From Streptomyces sp. SKN60 (lineage in GTDB: Bacteria; Actinomycetota; Actinomycetes; Streptomycetales; Streptomycetaceae): a stretch of DNA of 64,000 nucleotides. The DNA is taken from contig NZ_JAHTMW010000001.1 in NCBI RefSeq assembly GCF_026236535.1, forward strand, positions 62,001 to 126,000, given 5' to 3'. How positions within the stretch are numbered: position 1 is the stretch's first letter; every line of letters starts with the position of its first letter. A program made the translations under genes and the position numbers. This document shows, one piece after another, positions 1 to 9,207 of the stretch. Below the pieces are notes generated by a model, which was not told the DNA's origin, ran no database searches, and was given only the letters and a program-made list of their open reading frames with translations.

Positions 1-3000
1 CCTGGCCGAGGTCTCGCTGCGGGACTCGCACCGGCTCGGCCGCCGTCTCGAAGGCGCCCGCCGCATCCGCAAGCCCGAGGCCCGCGAGGCCGTCCTGGAC
101 GAGATCGCCGTCGAGGCGGCCAAGGCCAAGGAGCGCGTCGACGGGCGCGCCTCCCGCGTGCCCCCCGTCACGTACCCCAAACAGCTCCCGGTCTCGCAGA
201 AGAAGGACGAGATCGCCGAGGCGATACGCGACCACCAGGTCGTGATCGTCGCCGGTGAGACCGGCTCCGGCAAGACCACGCAGATCCCGAAGATCTGTCT
301 GGAGCTGGGCCGGGGCGTCCGGGGCATGATCGGGCACACCCAGCCCCGCCGGATCGCCGCCCGCACGGTCGCCGAGCGCGTGGCGGAGGAGCTCCGCACG
401 CCCCTCGGCGAGGCGGTCGGCTGGAAGGTGCGGTTCACCGACCAGGTGAACCCCGACGCGACCTTCGTGAAGCTGATGACGGACGGCATCCTGCTCGCCG
501 AGATCCAGACGGACCGCGAGCTGCGCGCCTACGACACGATCATCATCGACGAGGCCCACGAGCGGTCCCTCAACATCGACTTCCTGCTCGGCTATCTGGC
601 CCAGCTGCTGCCGAAGCGCCCCGACCTCAAGGTCGTGATCACCTCCGCGACCATCGACCCCGAGCGCTTCTCCCGCCACTTCGGCGACGCGCCGATCGTC
701 GAGGTCAGCGGGCGTACGTACCCGGTCGAGGTCCGCTACCGCCCGCTCCTGGAGGAGGACAGCGACGAGGCGGACCGGGACCAGATCACCGCGATCTGCG
801 ACGCCGTCGACGAGCTGCAGAAGGAAGGACCGGGCGACGTCCTGGTCTTCCTCTCCGGCGAGCGGGAGATCCGTGACACGGCGGACGCGCTGACCAAGAA
901 GAAACTCTTCAATACGGAGATCCTCCCCCTGTACGCCCGGCTGTCGCACGCCGAGCAGCACCGGGTCTTCCAGGCGCACTCCGGCCGCCGGATCGTGCTC
1001 GCGACGAACGTCGCGGAGACCTCGCTCACCGTCCCCGGCATCAAGTACGTGATCGACCCGGGCACCGCGCGCATCTCGCGCTACTCGCACCGCACCAAGG
1101 TGCAGCGGCTGCCCATCGAGCCGGTCAGCCAGGCCAGCGCCAACCAGCGCAAGGGCCGCTGCGGCCGTACGTCGGACGGCATCTGCATCCGGCTGTACTC
1201 GGAGGACGACTTCCTCACCCGTCCCGAGTTCACGGACGCGGAGATCCTCCGGACGAACCTGGCCTCCGTCATCCTCCAGATGACCGCGGCCGGCCTCGGC
1301 GACATCGAGAAGTTCCCCTTCATCGACCCGCCGGACCACCGCAACATCCGGGACGGCGTCCAGCTCCTCCAGGAGCTGCACGCCCTCGACCCGGCGCAGA
1401 AGGACCCGCGCAAGCGGCTCACGGACACCGGCCGCAAGCTGTCCCAGCTGCCGGTGGACCCGCGGCTCGCCCGGATGGTCCTGGAGGCCGACCGCAACGG
1501 CTGCGTCCGCGAGGTCATGGTGATCGCGGCGGCGCTGTCCATCCAGGACCCGCGCGAGCGGCCGTCCGACAAGCAGGCGCAGGCCGACCAGCTGCACGCC
1601 CGCTTCAAGGACGAGACCAGCGACTTCCTCGCCTTCCTGAACCTCTGGCGCTACGTCCGCGAGCAGCAGAAGGAGCGCGGATCGTCCTCCTTCCGCCGGA
1701 TGTGCAAGCAGGAGTACCTGAACTTCCTGCGGATCCGCGAGTGGCAGGACATCTACTCCCAGCTGCGCACGGTCGCCAAGCAGATGGGGATCCACCTCAA
1801 CGAGGAGGACGCGCCCGAGCAGTCCATCCACGTCTCCCTCCTCTCCGGCCTGCTCTCCCACGTCGGTCTGAAGGACGTGAAGGAGTCCAAGGACGGCGCG
1901 AAGAGGGACGGCGGCCGGGATCCGAAGCGCGAGGGCGGCGGCGGCCGGAACGAGTACCTGGGCGCCCGCAACGCCAAGTTCGCGATCTTCCCCGGCTCCG
2001 CGCTCTTCAAGAAGGCCCCGCGGATGGTCATGTCCGCCGAGCTGGTGGAGACCTCGCGGCTCTGGGCCCGGGTCAACGCGCGGATCGAGCCCGAGTGGGT
2101 CGAGCCGCTGGCCCAGCACCTGGTGAAGAAGACGTACAGCGAGCCGCACTGGGAGAAGGACCAGGCCGCGGTCATGGCCTTCGAGAAGGTCACGCTGTAC
2201 GGCGTGCCGATCGTCGCCGACCGCAAGGTGAACTACGGCCGGATCGACCCCGAGGTCTCCCGCGAGCTGTTCATCCGCAACGCGCTCGTCGAGGGCGACT
2301 GGCGCACCCACCACAAGTTCTTCGCCGACAACCGCAAGCTGCTCACCGAGGTCGAGGAGCTGGAGCACCGGGCCCGCCGCCGGGACATCCTGGTCGACGA
2401 CGAGACGCTCTTCGACTTCTACGACAAGCGGGTGCCCGAACACGTCGTGTCCGGGGCGCACTTCGACTCGTGGTGGAAGCACAAGCGCCACGAGGAGCCG
2501 GAGTTCCTGGACTTCGAGCGCGAGATGCTGATCAACGAGAAGGCGGGGGCGGTCACCAAGGCCGACTACCCGGACTCGTGGCGGCAGGGCGCGCTGAAGT
2601 TCCGGGTGACCTACCAGTTCGAGCCGGGCGCGGACGCGGACGGCGTGACCGTGCACGTACCGCTCCAGGTGCTCAACCAGGTCACCGACGAGGGCTTCGA
2701 CTGGCAGATCCCCGGTCTGCGGGAAGAGGTCGTCACGGAGCTCATCCGCTCCCTCCCGAAGCCGATCCGCCGCCACTACGTGCCGGCGCCGAACTTCGCC
2801 GGCCGGTTCCTCGACGCCGTCGTGCCCGTGCAGGAGCCGCTCACGTCGGCGCTCACGCGCGAGCTGCAGCGGATGGTCGGCGTGCCGCTGACGGCCGAGG
2901 ACTTCGACTGGGCGAAGGTCCCCGAGCACCTCAAGATCACCTTCCGGATCGTCGACGAGCGGCGCCGCAAGCTGGCCGAGGACAAGGACCTGGAGGCGCT

Positions 3001-3973
3001 GAAGCTGAAGCTGCGCCCGAAGGCCCGCCAGGCGCTCTCCAAGGCCGCCGCGGCGGCCACGGGCGGCCGGGACGGCTCCGGGCCCTCCCTGGAGCGCACG
3101 GGCCTGAAGGACTGGACGATCGGGACGCTCACCCGGGTCTTCGAGACCAAGCGCGGCGGGCAGCCGGTCAAGGCCTACCCGGCCCTGGTCGACGAGGGCG
3201 ACAGCGTCGCCGTGCGGCTCTTCGACACCGAGGAGGAGCAGGCGGAGGCGATGTGGCGGGGCACCCGGAAGCTGATCATGCTGAACATCCCGGTGAACCC
3301 GGCGAAGTTCGCCTCCGACCGGCTGACCAACCAGCAGAAGCTCGCCCTGTCGGCCAACCCGCACGGCTCGATCCAGGCCCTCTTCGACGACTGCGCCACC
3401 GCCGCCGCCGACCGGCTGATCGCGGACCACGGCGGCCCGGTGTGGGACGAGGAGTCCTTCCGGAAGCTGTACGACAAGGTGCGCGCCGATCTGGTGGAGC
3501 TGACCGTACGGACGGTGAGCCAGGTCCAGCAGGTGCTGGCCGCCTGGCAGGCCTGCGAGCGGCGCCTGAAGGCCACGAACAGCCCCGCCCTGCTCCGTAA
3601 CCTCCAGGACGTGCGTACGCAGCTCTCCTGGCTGATGCCGGCCGGTTTCGTGACCCGTACGGGTCTGAAGCGGCTGCCGGACCTGATGCGCTACCTGGTG
3701 GCGGCGGACCGGCGGCTGCAGCAGATGCCGACGGGCGTGCAGCGGGACACCACCCGGATGGAGAAGGTGCACGAGATGCTGGACGAGTACGCCTGGCTGC
3801 TCGAACAGCTCCCGAAGGGGCGCCCGGTGCCGTCCTCGGTCACGGACATCCGCTGGATGATCGAGGAGCTGCGGGTGAGCTACTTCGCGCACGCGCTCGG
3901 CACGGCGCACCCGGTGTCGGACAAGCGGATCGTGAAGGCGATCGACGCGGCCGTGCCGCAGCCCGCCCGGTAG
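1..3973 (+). CDS. hrpA: ATP-dependent RNA helicase HrpA (5' end outside window)
   Basis: DEAH-box RNA helicase of the HrpA family. The reading frame is open from nucleotide 2, so the start codon lies upstream; 1323 codons are visible, close to the roughly 1300 residues of E. coli HrpA. Visible in order: a basic N-terminal segment (RDSHRLGRRLEGARR), Walker A GETGSGKT, motif II IIIDEAHERS, motif III ITSATID, motif VI QRKGRCGR, then a long C-terminal region typical of the DUF3418 part of HrpA. Members act on RNA and have been linked to mRNA processing and ribosome rescue; the substrate here cannot be read from sequence. The gene ends with TAG about 95 bp before tRNA-Asp. No frameshift is seen. 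Confidence 0.96.
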   Translation, partial: LAEVSLRDSHRLGRRLEGARRIRKPEAREAVLDEIAVEAAKAKERVDGRASRVPPVTYPKQLPVSQKKDEIAEAIRDHQVVIVAGETGSGKTTQIPKICLELGRGVRGMIGHTQPRRIAARTVAERVAEELRTPLGEAVGWKVRFTDQVNPDATFVKLMTDGILLAEIQTDRELRAYDTIIIDEAHERSLNIDFLLGYLAQLLPKRPDLKVVITSATIDPERFSRHFGDAPIVEVSGRTYPVEVRYRPLLEEDSDEADRDQITAICDAVDELQKEGPGDVLVFLSGEREIRDTADALTKKKLFNTEILPLYARLSHAEQHRVFQAHSGRRIVLATNVAETSLTVPGIKYVIDPGTARISRYSHRTKVQRLPIEPVSQASANQRKGRCGRTSDGICIRLYSEDDFLTRPEFTDAEILRTNLASVILQMTAAGLGDIEKFPFIDPPDHRNIRDGVQLLQELHALDPAQKDPRKRLTDTGRKLSQLPVDPRLARMVLEADRNGCVREVMVIAAALSIQDPRERPSDKQAQADQLHARFKDETSDFLAFLNLWRYVREQQKERGSSSFRRMCKQEYLNFLRIREWQDIYSQLRTVAKQMGIHLNEEDAPEQSIHVSLLSGLLSHVGLKDVKESKDGAKRDGGRDPKREGGGGRNEYLGARNAKFAIFPGSALFKKAPRMVMSAELVETSRLWARVNARIEPEWVEPLAQHLVKKTYSEPHWEKDQAAVMAFEKVTLYGVPIVADRKVNYGRIDPEVSRELFIRNALVEGDWRTHHKFFADNRKLLTEVEELEHRARRRDILVDDETLFDFYDKRVPEHVVSGAHFDSWWKHKRHEEPEFLDFEREMLINEKAGAVTKADYPDSWRQGALKFRVTYQFEPGADADGVTVHVPLQVLNQVTDEGFDWQIPGLREEVVTELIRSLPKPIRRHYVPAPNFAGRFLDAVVPVQEPLTSALTRELQRMVGVPLTAEDFDWAKVPEHLKITFRIVDERRRKLAEDKDLEALKLKLRPKARQALSKAAAAATGGRDGSGPSLERTGLKDWTIGTLTRVFETKRGGQPVKAYPALVDEGDSVAVRLFDTEEEQAEAMWRGTRKLIMLNIPVNPAKFASDRLTNQQKLALSANPHGSIQALFDDCATAAADRLIADHGGPVWDEESFRKLYDKVRADLVELTVRTVSQVQQVLAAWQACERRLKATNSPALLRNLQDVRTQLSWLMPAGFVTRTGLKRLPDLMRYLVAADRRLQQMPTGVQRDTTRMEKVHEMLDEYAWLLEQLPKGRPVPSSVTDIRWMIEELRVSYFAHALGTAHPVSDKRIVKAIDAAVPQPAR

Positions 3974-4066
3974 ACCCGGGCGGTAAGCCGGTCCGGCAGC
4001 CGGTTCGACCGCACCCCCTGACCTGCTGTACTCTTTTCCTCGCAGCCACGGTTCACCGGCTGCGAT

Positions 4067-4140
4067 GGCTCTGTGGAGCAGTTGGTTAGCTCGCCACCCT
4101 GTCAAGGTGGAGGTCGCGGGTTCAAGTCCCGTCAGAGTCG
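4067..4140 (+). tRNA. tRNA-Asp (GTC)
   Basis: The 7-bp acceptor arms GGCTCTG and CAGAGTC pair with one G-U, with discriminator G at the end. The anticodon arm is CCACC-CTGTCAA-GGTGG, giving anticodon GTC. The D-loop contains GG and the T-loop is TTCAAGT, so the gene is canonical. CCA is not encoded. Confidence 0.97.
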
Positions 4141-4154
4141 CAGCAGAGAAACGA

Positions 4155-4184
4155 GAAGGCCCGCACCGATCGGTGCGGGCCTTC
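4155..4184 (+). terminator. Terminator after tRNA-Asp
   Basis: A perfect 15-bp inverted repeat with no spacer (left arm GAAGGCCCGCACCGA) lies 14 bp after the tRNA and is followed by a short T-containing tail. It is a typical Streptomyces GC-rich terminator. Confidence 0.85.
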
Positions 4185-4401
4185 TTGCGTTCCCGGGAGC
4201 CAGGGACCAAGGTCCCCCCAAGGAGTGACCATCGCCGTGGCGGCGGGCCCCCTTGGGGTGGAAGGCTGTTCTGGGGCAAGGCTTTGACGATGTGACGGGT
4301 GTCACTCAATCAGTTTTCGGAACGGCCGAACTTACACCCCTCCTACATGCCCCAGATTTAATATGTGCAATTGCACCCGGTCTACGCGGGTGAACCGGGA
4401 C

Positions 4402-4442
4402 ATAAAAAGATCGCACCGGACCCGGCGGAGTCCAGTGCGATC
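4402..4442 (-). terminator. bldC terminator
   Basis: Read on the minus strand, arms GATCGCACTGGAC and GTCCGGTGCGATC (13 bp, one mismatch) form a hairpin followed directly by TTTTTATG. It sits about 130 bp past the bldC stop. The remainder of the gap between tRNA-Asp and bldC (4185-4569) shows no supported gene. Confidence 0.75.
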
Positions 4443-4569
4443 GATGACGGGGGACCTGTTGGGGCAGGTCGCGCGTCGGCAGAGCTTGGGGTGAGCGGCC
4501 CGGGTTGGGGGACCCGGAAGTGCCCGGTACTGCAGGGTGTTACGGGGTGTTGCGCGTGTCGCGGGCGCC

Positions 4570-4776
4570 TCAGGCCTCGCTGCGCTGCTGCGGAATGCCC
4601 GCCAGCAGGGCGCGGACCTCGGCCTCGCGGTACCGGCGGTGTCCACCCAGGGTGCGGATGGACGTGAGCTTGCCGGCCTTGGCCCAGCGAGTCACCGTCT
4701 TCGGGTCCACGCGGAACATGGTCGCAACCTCGGCAGGGGTCAGCAGCGGCTCGGCATCAGGGGTGCGAGCGGTCAT
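4570..4776 (-). CDS. bldC: Developmental regulator BldC (MerR-like HTH)
   Basis: This 68-residue DNA-binding protein matches my memory of the Streptomyces BldC sequence essentially from end to end (MTARTPDAEPLLTP... to ...GIPQQRSEA). It is a small winged-helix protein of the MerR type without an effector domain; TPAEVATMFRVDPKTVTRWA is the helix-turn-helix. BldC controls the switch from vegetative growth to development and antibiotic production, binding DNA cooperatively as head-to-tail oligomers. The start is supported by GAGGAGG on the minus strand 5-11 bases upstream. It is monocistronic with its own terminator, and an inverted repeat lies in its leader just before the ribosome-binding site. 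Confidence 0.97.
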   Translation of the reverse strand: MTARTPDAEPLLTPAEVATMFRVDPKTVTRWAKAGKLTSIRTLGGHRRYREAEVRALLAGIPQQRSEA

Positions 4777-4792
4777 GAGCGGCCTCCTCGGG

Positions 4793-4814
4793 AGAACCGA
4801 ACCATCTCGGTTCT
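4793..4814 (-). promoter_or_regulatory. Inverted repeat in the bldC leader
   Basis: Perfect 8-bp arms AGAACCGA and TCGGTTCT around a 6-base spacer lie immediately upstream of the bldC ribosome-binding site. It could be a hairpin in the 5' UTR or a protein-binding site. Function is not known from sequence. Confidence 0.4.
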
Positions 4815-5015
4815 TTCCTCTAAATTCTGCACCTTGACCCGCCTTGCCCGAAATGGCGGAAGCGGGTCGAGTCGGTTATAGGACGAACGGCTTGTCCTCG
4901 GCACTACAACTACACCATCCGTCCAGCCACGTCGGCCAAACCGATGGAATTGCCCTCGCAGGTGTTCATCAGCGGCGGAAGTCGATGGACCATGCCATAA
5001 CGGACAGTCACGCCA

Positions 5016-5034
5016 CTGTGACGATCAGTCACAG
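5016..5034. promoter_or_regulatory. Inverted repeat upstream of bldC
   Basis: Perfect 7-bp arms CTGTGAC and GTCACAG around GATCA sit about 240 bp upstream of bldC, with a further CAGTCAC a few bases to the left. The dyad resembles a regulator site; the protein is unknown. It lies in the 513-bp gap 4777-5289, which also holds the bldC promoter region and the 3' end of the next gene. No other gene is supported in that gap. Confidence 0.35.
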
Positions 5035-5289
5035 AGCGATCAGGAGTCCTCAGACCCCCCATAGAGTGCAATGTCGAGCGTTCCGCCCATACTTGGACGG
5101 AAGGAACCCTCCCCGGACTCCTTGTCCTATTTTGGCACGAGGGTGGGCGATGGGCGCAAGGGTGCGTTAAGTGCTGTCCGTCACGCTTGGGTCAAAGGCC
5201 CGGATCGGGACCAACGTCCTACCCGACGGCAGGAGCCGGCGTCCAGCCATGAAGATCATTTACATCAGGTCGACATGTCCTGTCGATGA

Positions 5290-6150
5290 TCAATTGGCGA
5301 ACTGCAGGTTGTGCACGGCCTTCCAGCGCTCCGCGAACCGCCCGTAGGCCTCCTGCGCGCCCGGCCCGTCACCCGCCCGCAGCGCCTCGATCCCGGCCGC
5401 CACGTCCGCCGCCGAGCGGTCCGCGTCCAGCGCCTCCGCCGGGAGGACGTGCACCAGACCGCCGTAGTCCAGCTCCACCAGGGCCCGCGGATGGAACTCC
5501 TCCAGCCAGCGCCCCACCTCGATCAGACTCTCCGTCATCGGCCCCTCCGCGATCGCCGCGCGCAGCGCCTTCAGCGCCCGCGCCAGCCGCCGCCGCGCCT
5601 GCACCATCGGCGTCCGGTAACGGAACACCGGCCCGGCCCCCTCCCCCGCACCCGCGCCCGCACCCGGCTCGTACTCCCGCTCCTCGTCCGCGAACAGCGC
5701 GAACCAGGCCGGCGGCACCCGCCACACCGCGCTGCGGATCCACGGCCGCGCGTCCGGGTTCCGCTCCAGCCACCGCTCGTGGTCCGCCGCCGCCTGGGCC
5801 CGCACCACCGGCGGCAGCATCGCGTCCAGGACCGGCGCCGGCAGCGTGCCGCCCACCAGCTCCTCCATCGCCAGCCAGCCGCGCAGCCGGGTCCGCCACG
5901 GACACACCAGGACCACCCCGTCGACCTCCGCCACGAAGGCGTCCGCGCTCTCGTGCACCGGCACCGGGACCGGCGGCACCGGCACCAAGTCCGCCAGCGA
6001 GCGGCGCAGTTCGTCCTGGACGCCCGGCGGGTCCGCCCGCCGCGCGTAGCGCGCCCAGTGGCCCCGCTCCGGCTCCGGGAACGCGGCCAGCGGCTCGTAC
6101 ACCCGCAGATAGGCGGCATAGGGGACGAGCACCGAGGAGGGGACCGACAT
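5290..6150 (-). CDS. Conserved Streptomyces hypothetical protein (286 aa)
   Basis: I do not recognise a functional domain. The protein is soluble (no signal peptide or membrane helix), rich in Trp and charged residues (LERNPDARPWIRSAVWRVPPAWFALF), with a short Gly/Ala run (about residues 179-190) and an Ala/Glu-rich helical C-terminus (EAYGRFAERWKAVHN). It lies between bldC and vdh, where S. coelicolor also has a hypothetical gene. The start is backed by GGAAGG nine bases upstream of ATG. It is transcribed divergently from vdh, sharing an intergenic region of about 150 bp. Confidence 0.8.
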   Translation of the reverse strand: MSVPSSVLVPYAAYLRVYEPLAAFPEPERGHWARYARRADPPGVQDELRRSLADLVPVPPVPVPVHESADAFVAEVDGVVLVCPWRTRLRGWLAMEELVGGTLPAPVLDAMLPPVVRAQAAADHERWLERNPDARPWIRSAVWRVPPAWFALFADEEREYEPGAGAGAGEGAGPVFRYRTPMVQARRRLARALKALRAAIAEGPMTESLIEVGRWLEEFHPRALVELDYGGLVHVLPAEALDADRSAADVAAGIEALRAGDGPGAQEAYGRFAERWKAVHNLQFAN

Positions 6151-6304
6151 GTCGCAAATCCTTCCACGCGCGTACTCCGCGAGGGGGTGATCCTCAGCAC
6201 TGCGCCCCTGCTACGGCCAGGTAGGACTTACCCTCATGGCGACCTGGTCCCACCCCCACCCACAGGGGGGACCTTCCGCCGCTTCTTACTTGGGAGTCAC
6301 CACC

Positions 6305-7393
6305 GTGACCGATGTGACCGGCGTGCCCGACGTAGTGCACACCCTGTTCCACTCCGCGCAGGGCGGCCACGAGCAAGTCGTGCTGTGCCAGGACCGCACC
6401 ACGGGCCTCAAGGCCGTCATCGCCCTCCACAACACCGCTCTGGGCCCCGCCCTCGGCGGCACCCGCTTCTACCCGTACGCCACCGAGGCCGAGGCGATCG
6501 CCGACGCGCTCAACCTCTCCCGCGGCATGTCGTACAAGAACGCCATGGCCGGTCTCGACCACGGCGGCGGCAAGGCCGTCATCATCGGCGACCCGGAGCA
6601 GATCAAGACCGAGGAGCTGCTCCTCGCCTACGGCCGCTTCGTCGCCTCCCTCGGCGGCCGCTACGTGACGGCCTGCGACGTCGGCACCTACGTCGCCGAC
6701 ATGGACGTCGTCGCCCGGACCAACCAGTGGACCACCGGCCGCTCCCCCGAGAACGGCGGCGCCGGCGACTCCTCCGTCCTCACCGCCTTCGGCGTCTTCC
6801 AGGGCATGCGCGCCTCCGCGCAGCACCTGTGGGGCGACCCCACCCTGCGCGGCCGCAAGGTCGGCGTCGCGGGTGTCGGCAAGGTCGGCCACTACCTGGT
6901 CGAGCACCTGATCGCCGACGGCGCCGAGGTCGTGATCACCGATGTGCGCGAGGAGTCGGTGCGCCGGATCACCGAGAAGTTCCCGCAGGTCACCGTGGTC
7001 GCCGACACCGACGCGCTGATCCGCGTCGAGGGCCTGGACGTCTACGCCCCGTGCGCCCTGGGCGGCGCGCTCAACGACACGACCGTCCCGGTGCTCACCG
7101 CGACCGTCGTCTGCGGCGCGGCCAACAACCAGCTGGCCCACCCCGGCGTCGAGAAGGACCTGGAGGCGCGCGGCATCCTCTACGCGCCCGACTACGTGGT
7201 CAACGCCGGTGGCGTGATCCAGGTCGCCGACGAGCTGCACGGCTTCGACTTCGACCGCTGCAAGGCCAAGGCCACGAAGATCTTCGACACCACCCTGGAG
7301 ATCTTCGCACGTGCGAAGTCGGACGGAATTCCGCCGGCCGCGGCGGCCGACCGGATCGCCGAGCAGCGGATGGCCGAGGCACGTCAGGCCTGA
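6305..7393 (+). CDS. vdh: Valine/leucine dehydrogenase
   Basis: NAD-dependent branched-chain amino acid dehydrogenase of the Glu/Leu/Phe/Val family. It deaminates valine, leucine or isoleucine to the 2-oxo acids that prime fatty-acid and polyketide synthesis. Visible are the substrate-binding/catalytic segment [13 protein letters not shown] with its lysine and the Rossmann motif [17 protein letters not shown] chose GTG at 6305 because GGGAG lies 8 bases upstream and the protein then begins [17 protein letters not shown], like known Vdh proteins (362 residues here, about 364 in S. coelicolor). An in-frame upstream start at 6236 would add 23 residues that do not look family-like. Confidence 0.95.
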   Translation: MTDVTGVPDVVHTLFHSAQGGHEQVVLCQDRTTGLKAVIALHNTALGPALGGTRFYPYATEAEAIADALNLSRGMSYKNAMAGLDHGGGKAVIIGDPEQIKTEELLLAYGRFVASLGGRYVTACDVGTYVADMDVVARTNQWTTGRSPENGGAGDSSVLTAFGVFQGMRASAQHLWGDPTLRGRKVGVAGVGKVGHYLVEHLIADGAEVVITDVREESVRRITEKFPQVTVVADTDALIRVEGLDVYAPCALGGALNDTTVPVLTATVVCGAANNQLAHPGVEKDLEARGILYAPDYVVNAGGVIQVADELHGFDFDRCKAKATKIFDTTLEIFARAKSDGIPPAAAADRIAEQRMAEARQA

Positions 7394-7434
7394 GCCCGGC
7401 CCGGGCTTGACAGGTCCGGCCCGATGATCGATCA

Positions 7435-7484
7435 AACGGCGTGGGCGATTCGCGGGGCTTTCGCGAGACTTCGCTCACGCCGTT
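7435..7484 (+). terminator. Terminator after vdh
   Basis: Outer arms AACGGCGTGGGCGA and TCGCTCACGCCGTT pair with one mismatch, and a second small hairpin (TCGCG/CGCGA) lies inside. It begins 42 bp after the vdh stop. A smaller palindrome, AGCCCGG-C-CCGGGCT, follows the stop codon directly. Confidence 0.6.
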
Positions 7485-7714
7485 CGGCGGGTCGGACCTC
7501 AAGAAGAGGTTAAAATCGCGATTGACCAGCGAGGACGGGGCACCTCGATGGTTCTGTACCGGGGTATGTGATGCGCGCGGCGTACCGTAGACCGACGGAA
7601 ACAGGTACCGTTGAAGCCCTACGGACCGGTCTCTCTTTCGAGAGTCCGTTCCGGATCATGAACGCGTGTCAAGACTCTGGGGCCAGAGAGCCCCGTCACC
7701 GAGGGGGTCGAGCC
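7485..7714 (+). promoter_or_regulatory. Promoter and long leader region of the DUF3073 gene
   Basis: The gap contains a TTAAAAT stretch (about 7510-7516) that resembles a -10 element, then a structured leader. A hairpin with ACGGAC/GTCCGT and CTCTC/GAGAG pairing lies at about 7621-7649. A 7-codon reading frame (ATG at 7548) is present but without support as a gene. Exact promoter and any riboregulation are undetermined. Confidence 0.35.
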
Positions 7715-7969
7715 ATGGGGCGCGGCCGGGCAAAGGCCAAGCAGACCAAGGTCGCCCGCCAGCTGAAGTACAGCAGCGGCGGGACTGACCTGTCGCGTCT
7801 GGCCAACGAGCTGGGCGCTTCGACTTCGAGCCAGCCGCCGAATGGCGAGCCGTTCGAGGACGACGACGAGGAAGACGACCCGTACGCGCAGTACGCGGAT
7901 CTCTACAACACGGACGACGAGGACGAGGACGACGAGTCCGGTCCGGCGTCCACTCAGCGTCGCGCTTGA
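7715..7969 (+). CDS. DUF3073 family protein
   Basis: An 84-residue protein with the conserved actinobacterial DUF3073 N-terminus MGRGRAKAKQTKVARQLKY, which is basic. A hinge containing SSGGTDLSRLANELG follows, then a very acidic tail (DDDEEDDPYAQYADLYN...DEDEDDE). The charge polarity suggests nucleic-acid or ribosome association, but that is inference; the family has no assigned function. ATG at 7715 is preceded by GAGGGGG. The gene sits alone between vdh and purM, as in S. coelicolor, and is followed by a strong terminator. Confidence 0.9.
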   Translation: MGRGRAKAKQTKVARQLKYSSGGTDLSRLANELGASTSSQPPNGEPFEDDDEEDDPYAQYADLYNTDDEDEDDESGPASTQRRA

Positions 7970-7983
7970 CCTTCTGAACATGG

Positions 7984-8014
7984 AAACCCGGTCCGGGGTA
8001 ACCGGACCGGGTTT
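7984..8014 (+). terminator. Terminator after the DUF3073 gene
   Basis: Perfect 13-bp arms AAACCCGGTCCGG and CCGGACCGGGTTT around a 5-base loop, starting 14 bp after the stop codon. Confidence 0.85.
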
Positions 8015-8052
8015 CTGCGCTGTCCGTGACCATCGGGAACGGCATGCGACCA

Positions 8053-8088
8053 ACGGAAAAGGGGGCCCCTGAGGGCCCCCTTTTCCGT
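8053..8088 (-). terminator. Terminator after purM
   Basis: Arms ACGGAAAAGGGGGCCC and GGGCCCCCTTTTCCGT are a near-perfect inverted repeat just past the purM stop. Read on the minus strand it ends in CCCCCTTTTCC. It probably serves both convergent genes. Confidence 0.8.
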
Positions 8089-8096
8089 AGCTGCTC

Positions 8097-9164
8097 CTAC
8101 TTGGCGTAGTCGCCGATCAGCTCGGCGCCCGTCGCCTTGTCGCCGCGCTCCGTGATCTCGCCGGCCACCCACGCGTCGACCCCGCGGTCGGCCAGCGTGG
8201 TCAGGGCCGCGTCCACGGACTCGGCGGGGACCACGGCCATCATGCCGACGCCCATGTTCAGGGTCTTCTCCAGCTCCAGGCGCTCCACCTGACCGGCCGT
8301 GCCGACCAGGTCGAAGACGGCGCCCGGGGTCCAGGTCGAGCGGTCCACGACGGCGTGCAGGCCGTCCGGGATCACCCGGGCCAGGTTGGCGGCCAGGCCG
8401 CCGCCGGTGATGTGGCTGAAGGCGTGCACCTCGGTGGTGCGGGTGAGCGCCAGGCAGTCCAGGGAGTAGATCTTGGTGGGCTCCAGGAGCTCCTCGCCGA
8501 GGGTCCGGCCGAACTCCTCGACCTGCTGGTCGAGGGCCATGCCGGCGCGGTCGAAGACCACGTGCCGGACGAGCGAGTACCCGTTGGAGTGAAGACCGGA
8601 GGACGCCATCGCGATGACGGCGTCACCCGTACGGATGCGATCCGAGCCGAGCAGCCGGTCGTACTCGACGACGCCCGTGCCGGCGCCGGCGACGTCGAAG
8701 TCGTCCGGGCCGAGCAGGCCGGGGTGCTCGGCGGTCTCGCCGCCGACCAGGGCGCAGCCGGCCAGGACACAGCCCTCGGCGATGCCCTTGACGATGGCGG
8801 CGACCCGCTCGGGGTGCACCTTGCCGACGCAGATGTAGTCCGTCATGAACAGCGGCTCGGCGCCGCTGACCACGATGTCGTCCATGACCATGGCGACCAG
8901 GTCGCGGCCGATGGTGTCGTACACGCCCATCTGACGGGCGATGTCGACCTTCGTGCCCACACCGTCGGTGGCGGAGGCGAGCAGCGGGCGCTCGTAGCGC
9001 TTGAGGGCGGAGGCGTCGAAGTAGCCGGCGAAGCCGCCGAGGCCGCCGAGGACCTCGGGGCGCTGGGTCTTCTTCACCCACTCCTTCATGAGCTCGACGG
9101 CGCGGTCGCCCGCTTCGATGTCGACGCCCGCGGACGCGTAGGAGGCACCGGTGGTCTGAGACAT
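8097..9164 (-). CDS. purM: Phosphoribosylformylglycinamidine cyclo-ligase
   Basis: AIR synthetase: ATP-dependent ring closure of FGAM to AIR, step five of de novo purine synthesis, cytosolic. At 355 residues the length is normal. Signature segments are YASAGVDIEAGDRAVELM, the glycine-rich LGGFAGYFD, ATDGVGTKVDIAR, the AIRS core DIVVSGAEPLFMTDYI and GGETAEHPGLL, and HITGGGLAANLARVIP. It lies 43 bp downstream of purF on the same strand, so the two are probably co-transcribed. No strong ribosome-binding site is visible; the start is taken from family length. Confidence 0.96.
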   Translation of the reverse strand: MSQTTGASYASAGVDIEAGDRAVELMKEWVKKTQRPEVLGGLGGFAGYFDASALKRYERPLLASATDGVGTKVDIARQMGVYDTIGRDLVAMVMDDIVVSGAEPLFMTDYICVGKVHPERVAAIVKGIAEGCVLAGCALVGGETAEHPGLLGPDDFDVAGAGTGVVEYDRLLGSDRIRTGDAVIAMASSGLHSNGYSLVRHVVFDRAGMALDQQVEEFGRTLGEELLEPTKIYSLDCLALTRTTEVHAFSHITGGGLAANLARVIPDGLHAVVDRSTWTPGAVFDLVGTAGQVERLELEKTLNMGVGMMAVVPAESVDAALTTLADRGVDAWVAGEITERGDKATGAELIGDYAK

Positions 9165-9207
9165 GGGTTCAGAGCTTTCGTGTCGTTACTGCGGTACTGC
9201 GGGGGTC

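Noticed and set aside
1702..3600. 632-codon plus-strand frame inside hrpA
   Set aside because: It is a shifted frame of a well-supported helicase gene, with Arg/Pro/Gly-rich low-complexity translation typical of GC-rich shadow frames.
7548..7571. 7-codon reading frame MVLYRGM before the DUF3073 gene
   Set aside because: Too short, no ribosome-binding site recognisable, no similarity to known leader peptides.
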